From the NCBI GenBank assembly GCA_023653785.1, contig JAMKCH010056736.1:1-64000 (forward strand): a stretch of DNA of 64,000 bases, given 5' to 3'. Every line of letters starts with the position of its first letter. Position 1 is the stretch's first letter. Below, piece by piece: positions 26,701 to 39,400 of this stretch. The notes beneath the pieces are model-generated. The model saw nothing but the letters and a program-made list of their open reading frames with translations, did not search any database and had not been told where the DNA came from. The stretch comes from Ophioderma brevispina (lineage: Eukaryota; Echinodermata; Ophiuroidea; Amphilepidida; Ophiodermatidae). The translations under genes were made by a program, and so were the position numbers.

Positions 26701-29700
26701 CAAAGCAGACGCCTTTGTAGGGTCTTTATATCACAAATATCTAGCATGAAAGGGGGACAATAGTAGAGAATAATTTCAGTTTTTTGTAAGTTCCTAATTC
26801 TTGAAGGCCAAAAACGCCATGAAATTTCTTATGTTTCCCTTATATTTAGAGCAAGTCAAAAATCAATGGTTGGTGGCAGGCTTTGGCCGCGGGCTGCCTC
26901 TTGAGAATCTCTGGCCCTAAGATTTCATAGGCTTTAATTGAGAATAATATTAATTTATCTAATACCAAAATTTGACACTTATGTAAAATCTGGGGTTCTG
27001 GGAACGAGGTATAGCGTCAGACCTTGTGCCTTTAATAATAAATGAGGGACAGTGTAATATTAAGGTTTGGTAAATTTTCCAGTCAGAAAGCACACAATTT
27101 CCTGATATCGATGAGCAATATACAGGGTGCACAAGAAAACATATGGGGTGGCATTCAAGAAATAGGGTATGATACCAAGTTCATCATGTATAAGTCATGG
27201 CTAAAAGTGACCATTATTATACAGTAAGTGGGGTTTTTAGTATTTACGCGAGTTTTGATTGGTCCATGATAAGCCCCGCCCAATAAACTATGAGACAGTC
27301 GTATACCACCCCATATTGGGCAATAATGTAAATAACGCTAGTCTTTCCGGAACTATAGATGGTTTTTGTTTTTATCCTTCAGACATTGTATAAGTCTGAA
27401 AAGAACAGAGAATATTAATAATAGGTCATAAAAATAATTAGTTTGTTAGATGAAAAAAAATGACACAAAATGGAGATTATTTGCAAATTGAAACAACACT
27501 TATAAACATTGCGGATTGACTATGCGTAAGGAGGCCCGATGAGATTGCTTTGATGCTGCCGTTGACCGTCTTCGAAAGATTTGATCGCTGCCTGCCATGA
27601 CTGCTGTGAAAGTTGTGACCGAGAACTGTGCTAAATCAAGAAAGTTTGGTCCACTAAAATCCCTGAGTACCGAATAGTAATGTTGACACACGCACTCGTT
27701 TTCCTTTCAGTCGCCAATGTTTTATGAGGTAGCGTTATGTAAAACGTATGAACGACGTGCAGCCATGTCCCGGAGCCATGCCCTGGCCCGGATCATGGGA
27801 TGACGGGTGCATGGCGTGAGGATTCAAGCTGATGTATTCGCTCGTTCTCACTCGGTTCACTCGTAACTGGTCTAAACTAAGACAAGGCCTAAGATTAAGC
27901 CTAGGATTAGGCCTGACTAACATACTATGTAGATGACTTTTATTACAATATCCTACAAATAAACGCAAGACCATAATTGGTCACTTTCCCCGAACGCAGC
28001 ATTATGAAAGAAAAGATTTGTGCATGCCATCCGTGCTCCTGACTCTGTCTCTGTCACTTGTGTCCTGACAAAACATTAACGCAAAATACACCAATTATCT
28101 TGTTTTAGACATGTATGATGTAGATGAACTTTGATATGGTCCTCGCTGGCTTTAGAAATTTGATTCATAAAGCTGGCTTTGACGCTAATTTGCTGCATGT
28201 GGGTGCTATGTTTAGGCCATGTTTGCCCAAAGAATTAAACTTTCTTCAGGCACGATGTTTTCATGCAGTGATTTGAAACTTTTTGCCAGGCGTGTTTCGT
28301 CCACGAGTGGGCCGGGCCATGACTGCTATATTCGCTGCTCCGGGGTTGTTCGTTAACTCTTCACATGACTGATTCGATGGTAATACAATCGCAAAATTTC
28401 CCAAACTCTTTCGTTGTGAACGGCCGCCTTCGGCAATCATTCACGACTCAAAATATGGTACAAACCCATGCATTATCAGGCCGTCATTCATAGCAAAACA
28501 CGCATTGAGAGTATTTTTTCTCTAATACATCTTACAGGGAAACTCAATAGCTTTTATGAAACTATATTACGGGTTATCTTGTGGAATGTTTGTAATAAAG
28601 GTGATCAAAATAGGCTATACTTACAATTCTTTACAAAATACAACGCAACTTTCTGAGTGATCTTTGGAACTGTTAAATATAAAAAACTTTCTTACAAATT
28701 TGATACTGATCAACATATACTAACGTTCACTTTATGAGCTATTATATGGATTTGCTTTTTAATGCTTCCAAAGATGTTGTTTCTTGAAAGACAGTTACAT
28801 AGCAAAACAAAGAATAGCTAAGGTTATCATCTTGTGCCATGTACTTTGTAAATGTATCATTTGCAGGTGGTTGATTTCAAAGCAAAGGCCCATCAAGACG
28901 AGCTAGAGCCACGTTACCATCTGATGCGTGTGCGACCAGCACGTTGACGACCACGCCAACAAGCCCAGGATGGACGGTTAAAGCCGAAGCAGACACGGCA
29001 GAAACATACCTGGCACCTTTGAGGTTGCTAGCCACTGATCGAAGAGTGGCCTATAATGGACCTGACCACTTTGCACAAGTAGGTCTTAATATGTATCAGG
29101 CCCAAAATAAAATGTAAACAAGTTTTTTGCCAGTAGTTGCAGCATTTTTTGTAAACAATGGAAACTTTTTTTTAATTGGATGATCCAAAGAAAATTAGAA
29201 TCTTGGGATGGATTGAGTAAAGTGGTAGTCGTGATACGTGGAAACCTCATTGGCAAGTTACAAAAAAAAAAAATAGTTTGTCTCAAAACTGAAGAGTGGT
29301 TGAGAAGGAGTTCAATAAAAAACGCAACAAAATTTCTTTCCATTTATGTTGGTAATTGTGTAAAATTATTACCAACATTAAAATAGTGCATCTAAAGCCG
29401 CAAAATTCCCATCGATTCAATGATAGGTAATTTATTTACGTGCGGTCATGGATAACCGATATATCATTGTTTTTGCACAATGGGACAAAAGTCAGATTGG
29501 GCCAAGGTTCAATACAATCCATTAACTTGCAGGACTGAAGTGAGAAGAGGGAAAATGGAATAGGATTTGTGTTAGCCATTACTTGAAACTGGTCCCAAAT
29601 GTCAACTGTTCACATTGTGCAAAAAACAGGATACCGCGGTTATCAGGACCGCACATCAACAAATTACTATGGTTGGAAAGAGGAAGTATGGGCTTTAAGA

Positions 29701-32700
29701 TGGATTAATTATTTTGAGTATTTTACACAAATTACCACAAAATTGCGAAGAAGTTAGTTCATTTTGTATTGATATGCCCTGTTGGGGTTTGCTGTATCCA
29801 CAAGTCCATGGTAAAATGGCTTCTGGTGGTGTCAGGTTTATTCAGTAGTGTGCTGATCCGGGGCCGCGTGTTTAATGATACGGACGCTCCTAACAGGGCC
29901 GAACTATTGGAGGCTGGGGCTGATGGGAAACAGTCAGGGTTTGCACCCTACTCTTATGCGACACTGACTGCGAGGAAATGACAGTTGTGATCTTGTACAC
30001 GGGACCGACGGCTTAACGTCCCCTCGAAGGACGGGATGCTTTCAGGATCCATTTGACCCATTCCAAGTGAATACCATGGAGGAGAGCGGTTATTTGTATT
30101 ATCAATAGCTGGTATACAGATCAAATCCAGAATTGATAGTACCCGAATTAAAATCCCAGCAAGTGCCCACGCCCCACCGGGATTCGAAACCGGGAATTTT
30201 GATGGTAAAATTTGCGCCAGAGGCACCAATGTGCACCCTAACCGCTAGGCCACTCTCTCCATGATATGCCTGTATATGCTGCAAGGAGTTGATGATTGCA
30301 ATTTGGCGGGACAATGCGGCAACTTTATCACAGCAATAGTTGTACTTCACGAGAAAATTCTGAGTTATTGATACTATGTGAGCATATTTTTGCATAAAAT
30401 TTTAGTCTACAGAGAATGGGAGATGTGTATGTAATAATCCGAAAGACAAAGTGTGATTTTACGCTTATTTGTGTGGTGTTTTTTTAACTGGTTGAGATTG
30501 GTGCAAGTTAAAAGGCTGACTCAGAGAGAATTAATTAAAAATAGCCCATTAGAACTAAAGCTAGTCACGTAAAAGCCTATTCAAAAGTTTGAGATAATCC
30601 GATTTTTCGTTTTCATGCAATAAAAATTATAGATTGTATGCAGTATCATAGGATGACTGTGTTATACAAATTCCAGATTCGGAAATTTTATAACAAGTTG
30701 TGATTTTCTATATGAAGGACTTCAATTTGAGCTTAGTATATGGACAAGGCATTATGTATATGCAAAAAAAACGATTGTTTGAAAATTGGGGGGGCGGCCC
30801 TCATTGGAAATATCTGAGTCAGCCTTTAAAGGAAGAGAGGCTTGTGAGAAAAATGAGAAAATAATGCGTTTCTCTAACCAATATGTATTGTTATTTTTTC
30901 ATTTTACAGACAAGAAGAAACAAACTCCATAAAAGAAAGGTATGGGTTTAAAGCAATATTGGCACAGTTTTTGAGGAGCGGCCCCCCATTTTCAAAATTT
31001 GATATTTTGCACAGTTACGTTGGTAATTGTCTAGGAAACTTACTGCGAACAGAATGCTAACAAAAATGCATATTTATCACAAAATAAGCGATTTTGTAAT
31101 GAGAATTGGGATTCCCAGATTGGACTTAACGGAGATCGGAAATGCTCTTTATGTCACGTCCATGATGAAATAGTGCCACCTCGAGAAAATAATCAATTGA
31201 CTGCCCGAACACTCTTAAAAACAACTAATGGATGGGCGTAGACACGTAGATGGCGCATTTCCCGGCTATTTCACATGGGAAGCCGTTTCCAGCAGCCGTT
31301 ATTATTATCGGTGATCCCCGATAATAATTATTTATAGTACAAAAATTCCTTCGTTGTGACAAATAGACATTTTTGAGCTTAACCATTCACAGTATAGACC
31401 GTATTCAATATGACGTCCAGCCACCAGACATGTGGTGGCACAGATGAATACATTCCGGACAACAATCATTAAGCTGTCAATCGATCCATGTTTACCGATT
31501 GCACAGGATCATTGACAGGTGAACTTATTGTAGTAATGGACTGAGGTTATCTTGCTCCCAACAGGTGGTATTGAATACTGGTCATAGTTAACCTGCCAGT
31601 TACCACTGCAACGTGTAAAAAATCTCCAAATTTTGAAAAATGGGGGCGCCTTCAAAAAAATGGCTTAATTATTGCTTTGTAAACACCAATTCTATTCATT
31701 TAGTGCACAGCCCCCAGTATACAAATATTAACTACCTGAGAGGCATGTTCAAATCAGATGAGGTTTTAGGTGAAGGACATTCTATCAGATGAAAAATTTA
31801 TAGACTTGAATCGGGCCATCCCCCTTTAAAATTTCACTGGGTCATGAGAAAAATGTGTGAACTAACGTATGATTCCAAAATCTAAATTTTGAAGGGTAAT
31901 GGGGAGACGGGGTTGATGATCGGCGTACCCCACCCATACCTTAAATAGGGTAAACTGGATGGTTTGATTTCATTTGATGTTTTTTTAAGAAAAAACTAAG
32001 AGTAGCACCAATAGTAAAAAGCATTCCTGTATGAGACAAGACTTTAAATCCTTATCACATGTTTTTCGTGTGTTGAACCGTTCATGAGAAAAAGACTTTC
32101 ACTGAGATTAACCTTTTTAAAAAAAAACTGCTCTTTTAAAAAAAAAATATGTCTATTTGAGATTGATGAGTAAAAGTAAAAAATGTTGATTGAAATCAAT
32201 TAGTCAAAATGGCCAATGGTGCTGGTCCTAAAATTCATAATTTAGTATTGCTATTGCAATTTTGGAATCAAGAATGATACTCGTAATAATCATTATATAT
32301 GCTGTACTCCTTCCAGTAGGAAAGAATAAAGTTGTAAAACGTTTTCCTTCTCAAAATAAATTAATTAAAAATAAAAGCTTTTAAAATTAATATTTTCATA
32401 GTGCAACTTAAGGTATTCCATTTGATGTTTCATTTGAGAGCTTCTAGATCATGGTTGAATTTGAAGCTTGAGCATGATAATTAAAATGTTATGTTGACCA
32501 TGGATCAGGCAGTGGACCCCAGTGCATGATGGGAGACTGTAAAACAAGTAAATTAACATTGTCTATCCAAAGTTGGGCAATTGATACTCAGGGAAAATTG
32601 CTGTAATGTTTCATTTTCCTCCCAAACACTATTTCCCTTAAACGCACTGTTGTGCTTTCAGCAGGCTAAAAGGCTTGCTAGGGATATATTGCATTTCCAT

Positions 32701-33334
32701 CAACTCAGCATGATATTTTATACAGGCCATTAATTAGATTGATGTGTTTGAGTCAGTGGAATTGGGTTGAAATTCTGTTGTCATGGAGAAAGGATTCATT
32801 GCAGTTGGGAATATTGTAATTAGATGAGGTGGCAGGTTTTTTGAAATCTGAGTTTTTTTAAAGTCTAATTAGATCCTGTTATGTTTCTCTTTGTCAGGAT
32901 GCAAATTTGATGAGAATCACAGAGTCGATTCTTGCAGTGATTCTCGTAGCATCCAGATATGAGAATCAATTTCTCCCATTGAATTATGTGTTAAGTGTTG
33001 TTATTTCAAGTAAATTTGATTCTCGCAAACTCAGTCAAATTTGCATCCCTGTTTGTAAGCCATGTTGAAATTGATTTATATTATAGTTGAGCTTAATTGA
33101 CAACTTTCTATGATCTACCACCTTTCTTAGACTATTTGTGATTGGCTCATTGCATAGGGTTATGATGTATTTAGCCAATTAGGGACATGGTAAGAGGAGC
33201 TTAAGTGTATGTTGCCTGGAATTATAAGTCTTTTCAAATAAGGCTGATTCATTCTACTTAAATTATATCAGTGTTACTCTTAGTTTTCTTAATATTTAAG
33301 TGTATAAGGTCTTGTGCACTCCCATTGGTGTATG

Positions 33335-33407
<73 letters not shown>

Positions 33408-36400
33408 TGATGGGTGCATCAACACAATCCCATAACAGGGAGAAAAAAGAAATTTGGTTGTACCAATTCAAAATGGTGCTCCAAAAACCAATTTTTGTGA
33501 TTGGCACAAAATTCTCCTGCTGAAAATGGAAAACCACAAAGGACTTTTTCCATAAAATTTGGCTCATAGTAGGAGAACAAATACATTTACATTGCTGAAA
33601 TAAACAAAATATAATACAAATTAATTAAGTAATCTAATACAATTTAAGAGCAAAACAAGTTTTTGAATAGCACCATCAAAATGTTTATTTATGCTAATTA
33701 GCATAAAAAAGCCACGGCTGATTCATTTTTTTTCCACCAAAATAATGCGCAACTGATATATTAGGCAATTACATAAAACTCTGCGCAAAAAAGATGTAGC
33801 ATTAAAAACATGGTGTGCAAAAAACAAAATTTTGGCTCCATGTGGACCCACCTTATACACTTAGAGGTGCAACGAGAGATTTTGAGGCACCTAAATATTG
33901 TGTCATAATAGTAATTTCATATAGATAAGACACTCAATAGATTTCTTATCTTGTATTTGGCTACAGAAATGTCTTAAAAGAGAGAAAAAAAGATTTTAAT
34001 TTGCTTATTTTTCAATAGAAAACATATAGGCTGAATTCCGTATTTGCTCCTATACGAAATTAGAAATTTCACAATTTGAACCAAAGAAACATTTCCCAGC
34101 TTGATTCTTTCAGATAGTGATATTTTTGATGGAAAGCTTTACCTCAGGGCAAAAATCAGTACTTTCAATTTTTTTAGGGACACCTGATATGTGAAATCTC
34201 TTGTTGCACCTTTAAGTGTTAAATTATCAAAGATGTACTTAAAACACCATAATAACACAGTTCCAGTCCAAAAACAATTCCCTTTTCTAAATCATATAGA
34301 TTAAAAAAAATGTTGGTATAGATAATAAGATTGCACCAAATTTGCACAAAATTCATCACAACATGCATCCAATGTATTTGGTCAATATTCACATCTTCTT
34401 AGCAGCTATGAAACATTTTGCAAAGTACCTATTTTTATATAATGTCACTCAATAGTGCTCAGAGGATCTGATAGCCAATTTGCTTTGCAAGTGTTAGTAT
34501 TGAGCCTTCTGAAATTGCAAACTATAGCACCAATTAACAGAAATTAAAACATCTTTATTTTCTGTGGTTTTGGTTTGATTTCCTTCATTTTTGTTCTGTT
34601 CTGTTTTTTATCCCCCGGCTTAAAAAGGAAGGGGATATTGCAACAGCAGATTCCTTCTATTTGTGTGTGTCAGTCTGTGTGCATGTGTGTCAGTTTGTGT
34701 GTGTGTTCCATTTTAGTTATGTTGACTGTTTTTTGTATCTCCTGCCCATATGCCTGGGCCAATTGCAGCCAAACTTGATCAGAAGAACCACTGACCCAAG
34801 GTCCATATGTGGTGTACTCCGATTGTGGTGCGAGGTCATGTGGGCCGATTAAAGGGGCATTCTTTGAAAATCTATCCATTGGTTTTCCCGCCACAATTAA
34901 ATGCAATGATCACCAAATTTGGCCGTATAAGCACTGACCAAAGCCCATATGAGGTGATCCACAGTGGGATCAAGGTTTTGTGGTTTGTCTAATTAGAGGG
35001 GCATTCTGTCTTTTGGTTAGTTGACTGGTTTTTTTGTATCTCCTTGTAAAATGCTTGGGCAATTGCAGCCAAACTTGGATCAGAAGAACCACTGGCCCAA
35101 GTTCATATGTGGTTGTACTCTTGGGTGTGAGTTTCTATGTGGCGTGGCTTGTAAAATATGGGGTGAAGGAAAGAGGGGGCGGTGGAGTTATGTGTGGTGA
35201 GAGGTCATGTGAGCTGATTAAACCATTGGCTTTCTTTGAAAATCATTTTGTTTTTCTGCCACAATCAAAATGATACATCCATAAATGTTGTCAGAATAAA
35301 CACTGACCCAGCCATAGTAGTTTATACAGAAAAATGTGGGTGTCAAAGGGATTAATGGTGCATTCTGTTTATTTTGGTTACATGTTTGAATTTATCTGCT
35401 GCCAAATGCATGGGCCAATTGCAGCCATTATGTTTTGAAATCGTCCATCCTATATTATAACTATACACATGCTGGAAACCAATAAAACACACACTTCTCA
35501 ATAATCTACGCTCTCTTGAACTTTGGTGGTCCAATACTTCCAACCGTGGATCAATCCCCCCTTAACTTCTCATTCAAGTTTTAAACAGAACGCATTCCTA
35601 ATGCAGATTATGTCTGTGCACCCTGGTAACGAGTATTAAGCCGCATGCACACACGAACCCACTAGGCTAAACCCCTCTTGGTAGTCATCGCTGCCCCGCC
35701 ATGTTCGTTGAATAATACGGCATAATGCTGCGTGAGGGCCACAGATTCAGGCTAATTATGTCCCCGGAAGGAACCCCAGCGTGTGCACATTTCCGGTCAT
35801 GTCAATTTTGCATCATCATGTCAAGGACGCGTTTGTTTTTTATTTACCTAGCGAGAATGGCTAATTCTTCTGCTGTTGAGAGTAGATTTCCAACGATAAA
35901 TGGATGTTATTAAAGGTGTGGATAGTGCCCACACCGGTAGAGTACCGCTTGTTGGGAGTAAAGATTTTCAGGTCAGTTAAATCATGGGTTATAAGGTAAT
36001 CGCTGATCCAGTGGTCACTGTCCGTATAGCAGTATCATGCCATGGCATATAAAAAACATAACTCATGAACTTGTACTCGAGTCTTTGTATGCAGAGAACT
36101 AGCAAAATCTTGAAGTTGCAACATTTTTTGTTGACGCCGCCACGAAGACGGAGATAAATAACAAACTGAATCTCTATAAAACCTCAGATCGTCATAAATC
36201 GTCATCTGAATAGGTGGTGACGGTTGTTATTTTTGACAGAGACCATAATGGGGTGGGGTGGCCCAGTCATGGAACTGGCCAAGCTAAAGTTTAAAATGAA
36301 ATTGTATAGTAATATAGGCACAAGATCTCAAACATAATAATGTTCAAATTTGGATTCTTGTTTTCGCCAATACCCAAATTTATTTGGTCTCGCTATGAGT

Positions 36401-39400
36401 TAAAAAAATATTGGCTGACTGCGTCTCGCCCAATATTTTTTTTCAACTCATAGCGAGACCAATACATCTGCGTCTCGTCCCAATATTTTTTTCACTCCTA
36501 GCTTGACCAATAAATTTGGGTATTGGACTTAAAAATCCAATTTTATACCAAACTTGATCAGAAGAACCACTGGCCTCAAGGTCTATGTGGAGTACTCTGT
36601 GCTGGTTAGAGATTCCGTTTGGTCAACCAACAAAATCACACGTCCAGTCTCCCAAACGTGCTTGATTGGTGTGTCACCTCATGCACTCAACTTGTTGACA
36701 ATGTTTGATGTGAAACCTGGCATATCAGATCATGACATCGTGCTCTTTAATATAAAACTTAAACACAACCCCAAAACAACTGCCGTACTAAGGGGTTTAA
36801 ATTTGCTAAAGCAATATGACCAACTGATAAACTTACAGCACAGGAGTTTAGTAATGAGTTCATCTCAAACGAATCCTACTAAAAATTCTGTGGATGAAAA
36901 CTGCAAATCCATCTGCGATACTTCAAAGTCTCATTGCCAAATATGTTTCCCTCCAGCTTAACCGTGTCAAAAGCCACCCTGCCATGGATAACTCCATCTA
37001 TCAAAGGCAATGAGGAAGCGTGATCGTCTATACTGTCTTGCAAGAAAGTCTAACTCATCATCCAATGCATAACTTCAGGACAATATAGAAACACCTAGCT
37101 AAATACATCAACAGGCCCCTAAAGCTACATCAATGATGTGAAATTGGAGGAACTTGACGGAGAGACGAAAACATTCTGGCATATGTACCTCATGCGAACT
37201 GAGAACCTAGGGATTCCAGCACACGTACTCAGACCACCTATTACAACGGATTATGATAAGCCCAGGCACTAAACCAACAACTTTGAGATCTGTCCTTCAT
37301 CCTTCCACAACCAGATACATACCAAACAAGGGAACATCTCCGCATCCCTACATTACTCATCTTTAATCCATAAGAGGTGTCTTAAACCACTGCACGCCTA
37401 CCCATCAAAGGCGCAGCGTCCCCGATGAGCTTCCCCCAGATTATCAAGTCTGTTGCTGTTGAGTTCGCTCCTGCCCTGACTTTCCTTTATCAGCAATCTA
37501 TCAACACAGGATAATTACCGGCCATTGAGACAAGCCATTGTACAGTATATTTAAGAAAGGTGTCAAAATCAATCCTGGCTAACTATGCGCCCTCTCCCTG
37601 AACTGCCTATGCTGTAAGATGCGGGAGCATATTTATTTTGAGCCATGTAGCCAAACTCTAGCCAGCATAACACCTCCTCGACTCCAGCATGGCTTCAGAG
37701 AACGACTTTCAACAGTTACCCAGCTTTTGAACTTCCCATCCAGATGGGCACCACAACTTGAAACACGTGGACAGACCACGTGATCTTGTTAGATTTCCTC
37801 TAGCGTTTCGATAATGTTTTGCCCATCAGCTCCTATCCGCCAAGTTGATTTTTACGGGATTAAGGGTAACACTCCCGGATCAGCGCTTTCTCCTCTTCGT
37901 CGCCCACAGGCAGTGTCTGTTAATGGCAGACCCTCTCCCTGGTGAATGTTAACATCAGGCGTAACCACAGGGATCGTTTGGGCCCTGCCTATTCTTATTG
38001 TATATCAACGACATACAAGACACAATCCACTCCTCAAATCCGCTTATTTGCTGATGACCGCATCTATCTATAGAAAATAAAAACCCAGAAGATCACAAAT
38101 TCTGTTCAAAAAGACCTGCAGACCCCGGCTAAGTGGGCTGAGGATTTGGCTGATGGAATTCAACATCAAAAAAATTGCTGTCCTCAAATTAACACGCAAA
38201 AGGTCGCCGAGTCGCTTCCATACACCATCCTTGGCCAGCACTGCTATTGTTGATCAGCACGATTATCTTGGCATATCCATTGCAAAAGATCTCCGCTGGA
38301 ACACTATTGTCAACACATCATCAAAAATCTAACATCACCTTTGGCCTCCTACTCAAACTTAACTCCGGTTCAAAGACGTCAAGAGAAGGCTATGAGTCCC
38401 CTGTCGTCCGCGCCTCTAATCAGCATCAGAGACTTGGAACCCACACACAACCACTTAGTGGACAAGCTCGAGCAAGTTCAGAGAGCAGGAGCACGAATTG
38501 TGTTTGCTGATATCGAGGACGACCAGTGTTTCATCACTAATTCACAACTGGATGGGAGTCTCTTCCATGTGACGACTTCTGGCACAACAAGTAATGTTGT
38601 CTTCAAATTCACCAACAACTTGTCAATATCCAGTTCCCCAACTTGTGTTGTTCCAGACTACATACATTTCACGAATGATCATCAATCTTAAGTACCAGAT
38701 CCCAACTAACTACAGATCTCTACAAGTTTGCCTACTACCCATGGTCCCTCGTGTTTGGAATAACCTTCCAGCTCAAGTGGTCACCATTTCTACTGCCTCG
38801 CCTTTAGAGAAGCATCCACCAGCCATCAGAGCTATGCTTCCTCCATCTGGCAGCAAATTGATGTAACCTTCCTGCCTCCGTATATAGTGCGACATTTTGT
38901 TCTGTGTTTTTGACTGGTTTTTTGAGATTTGCTTCCAGTTTTTTTGTTCTGCATCTACTTTTTACTTGCACCTTGTGGCTGGAGACGCCATTTTCTCACT
39001 TCATCCTAGTTTTCGCTTCAACGAGTGCAATAAGATCAACCTCCAAGCCAAGTGCTGAGCGGTCATGTGTGTGAAGCATAATGAGGTCAAGGGCATGTGG
39101 TCCAATTAAGCATTCTTTGATGAAATGAGCTAATTTGTCAATTGTGGTAGGTGATGAAACTTGGTATGTCAGGTCCATTCATTGCCAAAAATTTTGAAGG
39201 TCATTTCAGGTCATGTGAGTCATCCAAAGGTCAAATCACTATGCCTGGTTGTATGGTCATGAAACCTGTTGGTAGTAATTAATATTTGCTACCAAAAGGT
39301 TTTCAAGGTCATTTCCAGGTTATCTGGGTCTTCCAATCTCAATCAAGGTCCAATCTTCGAAATGCTTGAATGGCTTTAAACTTCTTGCATGTGGTCAACA

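Noticed and set aside
30178..30262. A functional tRNA gene on the minus strand
   Set aside because: A and B boxes are present, but the B box has an insertion, stems do not close, and the sequence is joined to a SINE body repeated at 40640.
33289..33567. Frames with poly-Lys or poly-Phe tracts
   Set aside because: They are translations of the 69-base poly(T) on either strand.
36554..36961. 135-codon + strand frame as a host gene
   Set aside because: SDHDIVLFNIKL is the end of a LINE endonuclease, and the RT follows downstream in shifted frames.
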